Of a stretch of DNA of 64,000 bases, positions 37,290-46,868 are shown piece after piece. The notes beneath the pieces are model-generated. The model saw only the letters and a list, made by a program, of their open reading frames with translations. It did no database searches and was not told the DNA's origin. The stretch spans positions 61,534,533 through 61,598,532 of the forward strand of contig OX485804.1 of NCBI GenBank assembly GCA_950295325.1. The letters run 5' to 3'. A program made the translations under genes and the position numbers. Each line of letters starts with the position of its first letter. Positions within the stretch are counted from its first letter, which is position 1. This DNA comes from Polytrichum commune (lineage: Eukaryota > Streptophyta > Polytrichopsida > Polytrichales > Polytrichaceae).

Positions 37290-38235
37290 GCACTATCATA
37301 ATAACCCCAAAAAATAGGCCCCCTTTGCCCAATGGAATGATCACAATTCCCATCGCAAAACTAGATTTGTGTAACTTGCCACTAATTTGTGCGTTCCATG
37401 CTTTTTTCCAACTAGATTGTTAGGTTTGGATGCGACTAAAGTATTATCTCCACGGTCTTTTCTAAATGTCCACAATCTTCAAAATGTTGATGTGTCTTGC
37501 GTTGTGTTGCTAACTTTGTCTTCAATATGTATTTCAAAAATGTTTGGTTGTGACATATTAGTTGTGTTTCCATTCTCTTAATTCCCCACTCCCTGGAATA
37601 ATTATGTTCCCTTGTCGCACTCATAGATTTAGCACATATATATATATATATCTAGAGAGAGATAAAATATAGTTTGGTAGAAAAGAAGACTAGCTCAATG
37701 TTCCTTCTACACCTTCTCTATTGTGTAGCATGTTCTATTTTTTGCATTTGCGAGAGTACCTATGGGAGGTTTTGAGTGTTGGTGACAACTCATTTAATGT
37801 GTTTGTCTCTTTTCCATGTTGCTATCAAGACTTCCATGTATACATCTCATTGCATTCAAGGTGAGGGATGCTAACACCACTTGATGTTGTTTAACATCTG
37901 TAAAAATTGAATTGGTTCCTTCCACACGATCTATCTACCATGTATTTGTTTTGTTTTGTTTCCTTTTTCTAAATTGGTTGTTGTCAAAGCTAGAGGTTCT
38001 TTGGGTTTAGGGTTGTTTTTTTTCATGTAAATGGGTTGTGGCGCACATTATTATAAAAGAACTCATGTTAATAATGACACTAATTGCAATCATGGTAGTA
38101 GATTAGGTCATGGCCCATATTTTTTGCAAATTTGTTATTCTCATATTAAATCCAAGTTCAAACATTATTTTTTGAGGAATCTTTTTTATTTAAAAAACAC
38201 GCTAATCCGATACTCACAATACAAATAGTGTTGCA
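37290..38235. other. unclassified intergenic DNA
   Basis: A (TA)9 tract lies at 37634-37651. No exon following the candidate at 37193 is recognisable. Confidence 0.35.
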
Positions 38236-38402
38236 AACAAGAAGAAGAAGAGGAAGAAGAACTACGTTCTCTAGTGGAGGCCGAAGTCAATAGATTGTCT
38301 ACTAGTAGAACGTATGTGGTCACATCCAAAAGGATAATGACGTTAGATGTAGAACCACGTTACCCTTTGCAGGGAGTAGACATTGTGTTAGTAATTGATA
38401 AC
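38236..38402 (-). mobile_element. LINE/SINE 3' tail, solitary truncated copy
   Basis: On the minus strand this aligns with 51043-50882: it starts TTACTAACA, carries CTCCCTGCAAAGGGT, and ends in a decayed terminal hairpin followed by a (TTC)n tail (GAAGAAG on the plus strand at 38242). No tRNA-like head and no LINE coding region precede it, so it is 5'-truncated and either parent is possible. Confidence 0.65.
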
Positions 38403-38832
38403 TATAAATAATACCAATAAGCATGTGGCTATATTTAGTATTAACATCAAGGAGTAGAGTTGTTATTTATGATGAGGTATATGGTTGTGTTTATGGGAAG
38501 GGGTGTACACCAAATCACTAGCTCCATGTTGGTAGGAATGAATAATTACTCCATATTTGGTCTGAGTTCGACTCCAATGGGGTTCGTTTAAGTGGGTATA
38601 GGTGTAAGGTGACTTAGTGTTGCAATATGAAGACAAGCATGAAGTGTGATATCAACCAACGGCCCATCCTAGAGTAATTGCTAATTAAGCTAAAATACCG
38701 GATAGGAATCATATACGTGGAATATGATATGTATTTTGTGGACAATGTCATATCAAAAATAATCTTGATACATAAGAACATGAGTGAGGATGGTCATGTA
38801 TGGAATTTGGGTCTAGGATCATTTAGGGTTAT
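38403..38832. other. unclassified intergenic DNA
   Basis: No gene or repeat is recognised. Confidence 0.4.
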
Positions 38833-39475
38833 TGTTACAGACAACTTTGCATAGAACTTCCCATAGTCTCTAAAGTTAGGTATTAATATAAATAGGTCTT
38901 TTGCTTTACTAGTATAAATAGACCTTTTACTTTAGGTATTGGTATATAATAGAGGGACTCCTCATATTTGCCAACATCATTCTTGGAGCAATCCTCAGTA
39001 TTGCCTTGTTTGTATCTTGTCTAGTTATCAATGTAGTTCAAATATATTTTCTTGAAAGCTATCCTCGTGTACTATTGTATCTCTTATTCTCTAGTTCTTG
39101 TGTCCCTGACTATTTGGTGAGACTGACATTAACAATACTAGCCTAGAGGATGGTAACCTGCAACCTCTAGAATGTTCTAGTATTGGCAATGTTAATCTTG
39201 CCAAACTATCATGAACGTAAAAACCAAAGAACAAAAAGTACAATAATACACAAGGATAGCTTTCAAGAAAATGTATTTGAACTAGATTGATAACTAAACA
39301 AGATACAAAATAAGACAATACCAAGGATTGCTCCAAGACTGGTGTTGGCGAGATTGAGGAGTCTCTTGTCTCGCCTCCTATTATATATTGGTACCTAAAG
39401 TAAAACGCCTATCTATACTAGTACCTAACTTTAGAGACTATGGAAAGTTCTATGCAAGGTTGTATGCTTGTGACA
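38833..39475. repeat. inverted pair of LTR-like sequences (~300-bp arms)
   Basis: 38833-39134 (plus) and 39475-39190 (minus) align over almost their whole length. Each begins TGT(T/C)ACA and ends TTAACA, like LTR borders, and the left arm has TATAAATAG boxes at about 38893 and 38925. The arms are joined tail to tail by ~55 bp that contain a further CTAGAGG/CCTCTAG inverted repeat. The arms differ by many substitutions and a few indels, so the palindrome is old. Neither arm has a matching 5-bp flank. No internal retroelement domains are next to them. Confidence 0.65.
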
Positions 39476-39533
39476 GTTATAGGTTTTCATGACTTCCAAA
39501 TGCAAATTTCCAATGTTATTTTAAGAAACAAAT

Positions 39534-40759
39534 ATGGCATGTGAACAATCCAAATCCATTGTTAACTTGGAGCCCAGTGAAGATGTTGTTTTTGTTTTGT
39601 TTAATTTTGATGACAAAGTTTATCCGACAATTAAATTTTATGATGCAATGTCTTTTCCTTTTGAAAGTATAGCTCATGTTCCTTTAAGATCTCAATAGAT
39701 GTAAATTAAACCCTTACAAACCCTTTATACAAGGGTTGTTTGTTAGGGAGCTCTATCTCAAAATCCACCTTTGCACCCTCTTTCATCCTCTTCAGGGTTG
39801 AATATTGTTGAGGCATTGATACTAACGAAGTTTGGAAAAAGGTCTAAATTTGATCTTACAATTGTTGACTTTGACAACATTAATGTATATGATATCAAGT
39901 ACTTACAACCATGATTTGACAAAGATGTATAATTTGTGTTGTCCCCTATGTCGGTGGGACTTCCAAGCGCGTATGGTTGTTCCATAGATGGCATGGACAA
40001 GATGTGTAATGGACACCCTTGGTGCACAACAAAACAATTACAATCCATAATATTTTTGAATTCTCATCCAAGTGATTATTTGTGTCGGTCACCTCCAGTG
40101 TCCAAATGACAACTATGATTACATGTATTACAATTGGGATGTTTGCAACTATAGTGAATGGATTAGATCAACTCCTAATCCTTGAGAAATCTAGATTGAA
40201 TGTCTAGGGCTTGTATTCATCTAGGTGCATATGACCAACCTATTTCGAATGATACATGTGGTGAGTTATTAGACATGGCTTATCAATGTGTTGCCAAGGA
40301 AGTCATGAAAACACCTACTGTCAAGAACTTTGCAGTGGTAATGATAAGAACAAACAATTATAATTGGCAAACTACCTTATTAAATCTCCATCAAATGGTC
40401 AAGGCACTACATGGCAAGTATGTCTTTGAGGTGGTTATGGATAAATCCATGGTTATTGCCTCTCCAATTTGTCATAAATTTGTGTCAGGTTCAAAATCTT
40501 TTGTTCGTAGTTTGATGGGTACGATGGATAGCAGTATGGCACTCAAAGATCATTCAAGTTTCAATACATTCATGATAGGAAGTTACCAATGTGATCCAAA
40601 GACAAAGTATTTCTCTTCAAAATGTCAATGGACCTTCCAAGGAGTGGTGTGGATTTTGTGAAGTGTATGCAGGTCTTGAAGGGTTTCATGGTGGACAATG
40701 TACATATAATTGGAATGTGGTAGATAGATCTATATGGATGGCCACCGAAATCTACCCAT
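39534..40759 (+). pseudogene. SWIM-type transposase relic, N-terminal half
   Basis: The first decayed segment opens MACEQSKSIVNLEPSEDV and stays open for 55 codons. A second frame (about 39845-40020) reads VDFDNINVYDIKYLQP, then LPSAYGCSIDGMDKMCNGH with only two stops. A third open frame, 40200-40661, reads LLDMAYQCVAKEVMKTP and on to KFVSGSKSFVRSLMGTMDS. The coding texture then continues directly into the chromovirus insertion point and resumes at 46869. I infer one long protein, probably a Mutator-like transposase, because the far end carries a SWIM-type zinc finger and a second copy exists at 59-60.5 kb. No catalytic triad can be assigned. Confidence 0.55.
40755..40759. repeat. chromovirus target-site duplication, left
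   Basis: CCCAT, repeated at 46864-46868, is the 5-bp duplication typical of Ty3/gypsy integration. Confidence 0.9.
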
Positions 40760-40826
40760 TGTAATGTAACTAGAATTATTAAGGAATATTCTAACTACAT
40801 GTGCCAGTGTGTAAGCAGAAAAAAAT

Positions 40827-41298
40827 GAGAGCTAGACAACTCTCGGTGGAGAATGAATGGAAAGGAGTAAGACAACTCCAGATTGACAACATGTGCACTG
40901 GAGTTAGACAGCTCCGCATTTAGTGCATTGGAACTAGACCATTCCAAGTGAGAACAAGTGCACATGAGTTAGACAACTCTCGATGAGGTGCACAGGAGTT
41001 AGACCACTCCATGGATAAAGCTAGTTGGAATTAGACAGTTCCAACTAGAAGATTGACTAGTTGGAATTAGACAATTCCAACTAAGAGAAAGGTTGGATGA
41101 ACCAAGTTGGAATTAGACAGTTCCAACTGGAATGAAGGATGAATGTATTTAGTTGGAATTAGACAGTTCCAACTAGAAAGAAGAATGGATGAATCCAATT
41201 GGAATTAGACAGTTCCAATTGGAAGAATGGAATTGAGATAAGAGATGAAAGAAGGTTCTAGAAGAACCATAGATAGAAGATTCATAGTAGAACTATGA
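40827..41298 (+). repeat. array of eleven related hairpins in the LTR
   Basis: Eleven palindromic units share a central (T/A)AGAC(A/C) loop with changing stems: 40827-40844, 40864-40879, 40900-40915, 40928-40947, 40966-40979, 40995-41010, 41021-41048, 41058-41083, 41105-41128, 41150-41175, 41195-41222. Stem cores change in concert (GGAG/CTCC in some, GGAA/TTCC in others), and stems grow from 4-5 bp upstream to 9-11 bp downstream. Two unrelated hairpins follow at 41254-41268 and 41282-41298. The same array lies in the 3' LTR at +5301. Confidence 0.9.
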
Positions 41299-41325
41299 GA
41301 TAGAGCTATGAATAGAATACTTTTA

Positions 41326-41341
41326 CTATATGTAAATATAG
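41326..41341 (+). promoter_or_regulatory. LTR TATA-like promoter element
   Basis: CTATATGTAAATATAG lies downstream of the hairpin array, within a larger imperfect inverted repeat (TACTTTTAC ... GTAAAAGTA, 41319-41353). Its position fits the U3/R boundary. The transcription start is not determined. Confidence 0.45.
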
Positions 41342-41477
41342 AAAGTAAAAGTAGTGCTTCGGCATAAAAGGAAGCTCGGGGGAGGAGAGAGCATCTTTTT
41401 TGTCTCTCTCCTATGGTCGGGTGGTAGAGCTTCGTTGACCAAACTTTATTTGGTTGCGGTTTGTACTTAGAGGAAGA

Positions 41478-41483
41478 AATAAA
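41478..41483 (+). promoter_or_regulatory. LTR polyadenylation signal
   Basis: AATAAA, about 150 bp after the TATA-like element and ~80 bp before the LTR end; the functional copy would be in the 3' LTR at 46779-46784. Confidence 0.5.
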
Positions 41484-41565
41484 ATTGGTGTTGGTTTCAA
41501 TTCTTTACTTTGAGATTTTGTGGTCAAGACACAAATTGCCAACCGGTGAGAGGTTCGTAACAAAT

Positions 41566-41580
41566 TGGTATCAGAGCATG
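41566..41580 (+). promoter_or_regulatory. primer-binding site, initiator tRNA-Met
   Basis: TGGTATCAGAGC begins three bases after the LTR end and is the standard complement of the plant initiator tRNA-Met 3' end. The sequence runs straight into the ATG at 41578, so the first possible gag codon abuts the primer site and the element has almost no separate leader. Confidence 0.95.
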
Positions 41581-41898
41581 TTAGATGCCATGGAGAGTTT
41601 GGAAGAAAGAATTGTGAGAGCGGTGTTGATAGTATTGAGAGAAAACCAAGGTATTCCATTACAAGAGGTCCCACCTCTTCCTGGGGATCCTCCTCCCAAT
41701 TCTCCACCTCCTCCAAGAGAGAATCATGTAGCTACACCACTTGGCTCGAGAGAGGAGGAGTCTAGTTCAACATCATCTCCAAGAAGGCTAGCTCATGGAG
41801 AAGTGGATATTTTGAAAGACGTAAAAAAAATCCAATTAAGCCTAGTTTTGGAGGCCGAAACTGCAAACCAGAAGAAGTCATGTCGTTCATTTCAATAG
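41578..41898 (+). CDS. gag: gag N-terminal segment, out of frame with the rest
   Basis: From ATG 41578 (or 41590) the frame encodes [17 protein letters not shown], then a Pro-rich linker ([15 protein letters not shown]) and an acidic, Ser-rich stretch. After DILKDVKK the sense continues in the -1 frame, while this frame runs on with unrelated residues to a stop at 41898. The switch maps to an A8 run at 41823-41830, which is also a canonical slippery heptamer (A AAA AAA). Chromoviruses normally have one continuous gag-pol frame. The change may be an inactivating 1-bp length mutation, an assembly error in a homopolymer, or programmed -1 slippage. Confidence 0.8.
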   Translation: MLDAMESLEERIVRAVLIVLRENQGIPLQEVPPLPGDPPPNSPPPPRENHVATPLGSREEESSSTSSPRRLAHGEVDILKDVKKIQLSLVLEAETANQKKSCRSFQ

Positions 41899-44800
41899 TG
41901 GAGGATTTCTTCCCTTCAAAATACATTGATGCAGATAAAATCAAAGTCACAGTAATTTTCTTGAAGGACAAAGTTCGGGTTTGGTTTGACACACTGAAGA
42001 GGGACCGAGAAAACAGGGGACTGGGACCTATTGCAGCATGGAGTGAGTTCAAAGAACTATTTCTTCACCAATTTCTTCCTAGCAACTACGGTGAAGACAT
42101 GCGCCAAAAGTTATACGACTTGAAACAAGGAAGTCTATCAGTAACCCAATTCAAGTTAGAGTTCGATAAACACATTGTTTACTTTCCCAATTGGGGTGAA
42201 AGTGACAGAATTGAATTCTTTGTCCGCAACTTAAAGGATTCAATAAGGTTCAAAATTAGTGCTCATAACTTACAGACTTTAGATAAAACTTATAATTTGG
42301 CTATGAACTTTGAGAGAGAAGTCAATAGCAGGATGGAGAGGACAAAAGGTCAATTGGGAAAAAGAACTTCAGAATTTAAATACCCTGCCAATCAAAGCTC
42401 CAAGTTTGCGAAATTTTCCAAGAGTTCTAAACCATCTCAATTTTCAAAGTTCAACCAAGGAAACAAGACGTTGATGCTGAGCAAGGAAGAGCAAGAGGAG
42501 CACGTCAAGAAGGGTTTATGCTTCAGATGTCACAAACCTGGGCACCGGAATTTTGAATGCCCAACAGTCAAGAGGAAGATAGCAGCAATCGAAGTAGAAC
42601 ACGAAGACGGTGATGAGTCAGCTGGTGAGCCAACCAAGGAAGGAGTTCCGAGCATCTCAACAGCAGTCATGAACATGGAGGTGGAACAAGAGCCAACAAT
42701 GCTACAAATCAAAGGATTTCTAAATTCTACCTTTTCTTCGATGATCTTAATTGACTCTGGCAGCACTCATAACATGATGTCAGTTTCATTTGCTCATAAG
42801 TTAGGACTTCCCTTAATTCCTATCAAACCATGTTCAGTATGGTTGCCGAACAATCAACCAAGTTTTATTACTCACCGCGTGTTGAGAGTGCCTGTAAACA
42901 TCCAAGGAGTGGACACTGAAGCGGATTTTGAGGTTTGGGATGGAGCGCGATATGAGGTGATACTAGAGATGGCGTGGCTTAAAGAAGTCGATGCATGGAT
43001 CGCATGCAAAGAAGGAGAAGTGCACGGGAAGCTTCTGAACGGTAAATCTTTTTCTATCAAAGGTAAGAGATCTTTGCCGAACACTCCTACTCTTTCACAT
43101 CTACAAATGAAAAGATGTGGTAGAAAAGGTCATCAAGTATTTTTGATACATATAAGCGAAGTTGAGAATGAATCTAAAGATGACGCTTTGAGTAATAACG
43201 GAGTGAAGATATTCTTGGATGATTTTAAAGATTTATTTCCTGAAGAGTTAAATGAGATACCACCTACTAGAGAGGTTGATCATGCTATTGACCTCATTGC
43301 CAATGCTGCTCCTGTGGCTAAGGCACCATATCGTCATTCTTTAGCTCAAAATGTTGAGCTTAAAAATCAATTAAAGGATTTGTTAAACAAAGGATATATT
43401 AGGCCAAGTAAATCACCTTGGGGAGCTCCTGTTCTTTTTACTAAGAAGAAGGATGGATCTTTAAGATTGTGTGTAGATTATCGGGGTCTCAACAAACTAA
43501 CTATAAAGAACAAGTTTCCTTTGCCCCGCGTTGATGATATTTTTGATCATCTATATGGATCAAAAATATTTTCCAAAATAGATTTGAGAAGTGGATATCA
43601 CCAAATTCGAATAAAAGAATCTGATATTGCGAAAACTGGATTTAGGTCATGTTTGGGTCATTACGAGTATGTGGTAATGCCTTTTGGTCTTACAAATGCT
43701 CCTGCTACATTTATGACTTTAATGAATTCAATATTTCGTGATTATTTGGGTAAGTTTGTACTTGTGTTTATTGATGATATCCTTATATATTCTAAAAGTG
43801 AGGAAGAACACAAACAACACCTTAAACAAGTTTTTGAAATTTTGAGAGAACATAAGTTATACGCTAAACTAAGTAAATGTGTTTTCTTTACTTCGCGTGT
43901 TGAGTTTCTGGGTCACGTTATCTCTGATGAGGGAGTCTCCGTTGACCCTAGAAAGGTTACGGCCGTTGCTGAGTGGCCAATACCAAAAGATAAGACTGAG
44001 GTTAGAAGTTTTTTAGGTCTTGCAAGCTATTATAGAAGATTTGTAAAAGGATTTTCTAAAATAACTGCGCCTATGACCAACTTGCTAAAAGGCAAAAGTA
44101 ATGCGATAGATTGGACCCCGGAATGTGATTCAAGTTTTCAGACTTTAAAATCATTGTTAACCCAAACTCCTGTTTTAACTATTATGGATCCTTTGAAAGG
44201 AAACATAATACTATGTACCGACGCTAGCGATTTAACTATTGGTGCAGTTTTGATGCAAGATAAGAAAATAATTGCTTACGAATCTCGTAAATTGAATTCT
44301 GCTGAGTTGAATTATCCGGTACATGAAAAGGAATTACTAGCAGTAATCCATTCGCTAAAGGTTTGGAGACATTACTTACTAGGGGTAAGGTTTAAGATTC
44401 AAACAGACCATGAGTCTTTAAAATATTTGTCAACTCAACCTCATTTGAGTAGAAGACAATGTAGATGGATGGAATTTTTACAAGAATTTGATTTTGACAT
44501 AGAGTATATTAAAGGAAAAGAAAATGTGGTTGCTGACGCTTTGTCTAGAAGACCGTTAGCAAATGCCATCTCATGCATTAGAAATCCTTTAATGGATGAA
44601 ATTAAAGGACATTATGCTACTGATGATTTCTTTAATCTTTCATTTGAAAGTTTGTCTAAGGAAGCTAGGACCGCAGATGAAATTGAAAAATTTAAATGTT
44701 TTGAAGTGAAAGATGAAATTTTATATTATAATGGTAAAGTTTGTGTTCCCAAGTTTGGAGAACACAGACTCAACATTATAAATAACCTTCATGACATTCC

Positions 44801-46046
44801 AATAGCATGTCATCCAGGGTTTCAAAAGACTTACATGGCGGTTAAGCGTCATTACTATTGGCCAGGAATGAAAAAAGATATTAAAGAATATGTTGAGAGA
44901 TGTTTAAAATGTCAAGTCACTAAAACAGAACAAGTGAAGGACCCTGGATTGCTCCAACCACTTGGTGTGCCTAACTTAAAGTTTGAATCAGTCAGTATGG
45001 ATTTCATTGTAGGATTGCCAAAGACTCAAAGAAATTTTGATAGTATCATGGTAGTTGTGGATAGGTTGACAAAGATTGCTCATTTTATTCCCACAGTTAC
45101 TATTGTTACTGCTTATGGAGTTGCTGAACTATTCATGAGAGAAATTTTTAAGCATCATGGAATTCCACGAGAAATTATAAGTGATAGAGATCGTAAGTTT
45201 GTGAGTGAGTTTTGGACTACTCTATTTAAATTGTGTGGAACTAAGATTAAGTTAAGCAGTGCATATCATCCTGAGACGGATGGACAAACTGAACGGACAA
45301 ACAGAACTCTTGAGGATATGTTAAGGATGTATGTTGGCCAGAGACAACAATCATGGGATAAGTGGTTGCATATGATTGAATTTGCTTATAATGATCATAT
45401 TCATAGTAGTATTGGGGTAAGTCCATTTTATGTTCTACATGGTCAGGAATGTAGAACCCCAATTACACTTTCTACTCCTAATACGAGATTTGAAAGCATT
45501 AATGCTATGATTAGGGAGATGAATGAAATTAGAGAAACGGCAAAGTTGGCTATGAAAAGTGCTCAGGATAGAGCTAAGCATTATGCTGATAACAAAAGAA
45601 TTTTTCGTGAATTTGAAGTTGGTGATAAGGTGTTTTTAAAGGTAGCACCTAATCGATCTGGACTTAAACTTGGCAAGTCAAGAAAGTTATCACCTAGATT
45701 TTGTGGTCCATTTGAAATTTTGAAACGGATAGGCAAAGTAGCTTATGAGTTAAAATTACCAGAGGATTGGAAGATCCATAATGTTTTTCATGTGGGTTTA
45801 TTAAGAAAATATGTGTCTGATCCTAACCATATTTTGCCTGACCTTCCCAAAGTTGCTCCAGAGGGAGAACTTCTTGCAGAACCTGAGAAGATTTTGAAAA
45901 TAGAAAATCAATATCTAAGGAATAAGACTTTCTGTAGATTTTATGTGAAGTGGAAAGATTATCCTGAAGAAGAAGCTTCTTGGGAAAGAGAAGTTGATTT
46001 CAGAAAGGACTATCCTAATTTTGTCATTGAGGACAATGACTTTTAA
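41880..46046 (+). CDS. gag-pol: gag-pol polyprotein with chromodomain
   Basis: 1,388 codons from the first ATG; the frame is open from 41764. Residue positions: gag capsid region 1-150; zinc knuckle C214, C217, H222, C227; protease DSGS at 292; reverse transcriptase with [10 protein letters not shown] (D632, D633); RNase H acidic residues D781, E818, D843, D886; integrase zinc finger H971, H978, C1008, C1011 and catalytic D1041, D1102, E1138 (D,D35E); GPF motif at 1276-1278; chromodomain from ~1334 with [16 protein letters not shown]. All catalytic residues are present and there are no internal stops. The first aromatic cage residue of HP1-type chromodomains is not evident, as in group II plant chromodomains. 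Chromodomains in this family direct integration to heterochromatin. The early-gag register change would limit expression unless bypassed. Confidence 0.96.
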   Translation: MSFISIVEDFFPSKYIDADKIKVTVIFLKDKVRVWFDTLKRDRENRGLGPIAAWSEFKELFLHQFLPSNYGEDMRQKLYDLKQGSLSVTQFKLEFDKHIVYFPNWGESDRIEFFVRNLKDSIRFKISAHNLQTLDKTYNLAMNFEREVNSRMERTKGQLGKRTSEFKYPANQSSKFAKFSKSSKPSQFSKFNQGNKTLMLSKEEQEEHVKKGLCFRCHKPGHRNFECPTVKRKIAAIEVEHEDGDESAGEPTKEGVPSISTAVMNMEVEQEPTMLQIKGFLNSTFSSMILIDSGSTHNMMSVSFAHKLGLPLIPIKPCSVWLPNNQPSFITHRVLRVPVNIQGVDTEADFEVWDGARYEVILEMAWLKEVDAWIACKEGEVHGKLLNGKSFSIKGKRSLPNTPTLSHLQMKRCGRKGHQVFLIHISEVENESKDDALSNNGVKIFLDDFKDLFPEELNEIPPTREVDHAIDLIANAAPVAKAPYRHSLAQNVELKNQLKDLLNKGYIRPSKSPWGAPVLFTKKKDGSLRLCVDYRGLNKLTIKNKFPLPRVDDIFDHLYGSKIFSKIDLRSGYHQIRIKESDIAKTGFRSCLGHYEYVVMPFGLTNAPATFMTLMNSIFRDYLGKFVLVFIDDILIYSKSEEEHKQHLKQVFEILREHKLYAKLSKCVFFTSRVEFLGHVISDEGVSVDPRKVTAVAEWPIPKDKTEVRSFLGLASYYRRFVKGFSKITAPMTNLLKGKSNAIDWTPECDSSFQTLKSLLTQTPVLTIMDPLKGNIILCTDASDLTIGAVLMQDKKIIAYESRKLNSAELNYPVHEKELLAVIHSLKVWRHYLLGVRFKIQTDHESLKYLSTQPHLSRRQCRWMEFLQEFDFDIEYIKGKENVVADALSRRPLANAISCIRNPLMDEIKGHYATDDFFNLSFESLSKEARTADEIEKFKCFEVKDEILYYNGKVCVPKFGEHRLNIINNLHDIPIACHPGFQKTYMAVKRHYYWPGMKKDIKEYVERCLKCQVTKTEQVKDPGLLQPLGVPNLKFESVSMDFIVGLPKTQRNFDSIMVVVDRLTKIAHFIPTVTIVTAYGVAELFMREIFKHHGIPREIISDRDRKFVSEFWTTLFKLCGTKIKLSSAYHPETDGQTERTNRTLEDMLRMYVGQRQQSWDKWLHMIEFAYNDHIHSSIGVSPFYVLHGQECRTPITLSTPNTRFESINAMIREMNEIRETAKLAMKSAQDRAKHYADNKRIFREFEVGDKVFLKVAPNRSGLKLGKSRKLSPRFCGPFEILKRIGKVAYELKLPEDWKIHNVFHVGLLRKYVSDPNHILPDLPKVAPEGELLAEPEKILKIENQYLRNKTFCRFYVKWKDYPEEEASWEREVDFRKDYPNFVIEDNDF

Positions 46047-46047
46047 T

Positions 46048-46059
46048 GGAAGGGGGAGA
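46048..46059 (+). promoter_or_regulatory. polypurine tract
   Basis: GGAAGGGGGAGA directly after the gag-pol stop and one base before the 3' LTR; it primes plus-strand DNA synthesis in this class. Confidence 0.93.
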
Positions 46060-46060
46060 T

Positions 46061-46863
46061 TGTAATGTAACTAGAATTATTAAGGAATATTCTAACTACA
46101 TGTGCCAGTGTGTAAGCAGAAAAAAATGAGAGCTAGACAACTCTCGGTGGAGAATGAATGGAAAGGAGTAAGACAACTCCAGATTGACAACATGTGCACT
46201 GGAGTTAGACAGCTCCGCATTTAGTGCATTGGAACTAGACCATTCCAAGTGAGAACAAGTGCACATGAGTTAGACAACTCTCGATGAGGTGCACAGGAGT
46301 TAGACCACTCCATGGATAAAGCTAGTTGGAATTAGACAGTTCCAACTAGAAGATTGACTAGTTGGAATTAGACAATTCCAACTAAGAGAAAGGTTGGATG
46401 AACCAAGTTGGAATTAGACAGTTCCAACTGGAATGAAGGATGAATGTATTTAGTTGGAATTAGACAGTTCCAACTAGAAAGAAGAATGGATGAATCCAAT
46501 TGGAATTAGACAGTTCCAATTGGAAGAATGGAATTGAGATAAGAGATGAAAGAAGGTTCTAGAAGAACCATAGATAGAAGATTCATAGTAGAACTATGAG
46601 ATAGAGCTATGAATAGAATACTTTTACTATATGTAAATATAGAAAGTAAAAGTAGTGCTTCGGCATAAAAGGAAGCTCGGGGGAGGAGAGAGCATCTTTT
46701 TTGTCTCTCTCCTATGGTCGGGTGGTAGAGCTTCGTTGACCAAACTTTATTTGGTTGCGGTTTGTACTTAGAGGAAGAAATAAAATTGGTGTTGGTTTCA
46801 ATTCTTTACTTTGAGATTTTGTGGTCAAGACACAAATTGCCAACCGGTGAGAGGTTCGTAATA
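46061..46863 (+). repeat. 3' LTR of the chromovirus
   Basis: Matches 40760-41562 base for base except at 46862, where C is T, so the element ends TA instead of CA. The hairpin array lies at 46128-46599, and the AATAAA signal at 46779-46784. Confidence 0.97.
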
Positions 46864-46868
46864 CCCAT
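46864..46868. repeat. chromovirus target-site duplication, right
   Basis: CCCAT, matching 40755-40759. Because the altered LTR end reads TA, the flanking match extends to TACCCAT on both sides. Confidence 0.9.

Larger units (their letters stand above)
40760..41562 (+). repeat. 5' LTR of the chromovirus
   Basis: 803 bp, starting TGTAATG and ending CGTAACA, so with the standard TG...CA ends. It is identical to the 3' LTR apart from the penultimate base. Most of the U3 region is a row of small hairpins; a TATA-like element and an AATAAA signal follow. Confidence 0.97.
40760..46863 (+). mobile_element. Ty3/gypsy chromovirus, near-intact, 6,104 bp
   Basis: A complete LTR retrotransposon: two 803-bp LTRs, primer-binding site, gag-pol in the order gag, zinc knuckle, protease, reverse transcriptase, RNase H, integrase, chromodomain, then polypurine tract. 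The integrase-before-chromodomain end and the GPF motif place it among plant chromoviruses. Its compact size fits Galadriel/Reina-like members better than long Tekay elements, but the clade needs a tree. The LTRs differ at one of 803 positions, so insertion is very recent. It is nested inside the SWIM-transposase relic. The one break seen is a register change near the start of gag. Confidence 0.97.

Noticed and set aside
40827-41222. CRISPR-like array of spaced repeats in the LTR
   Set aside because: Units are palindromes with variable stems inside a retrotransposon LTR, spacers are irregular, and there are no cas genes.
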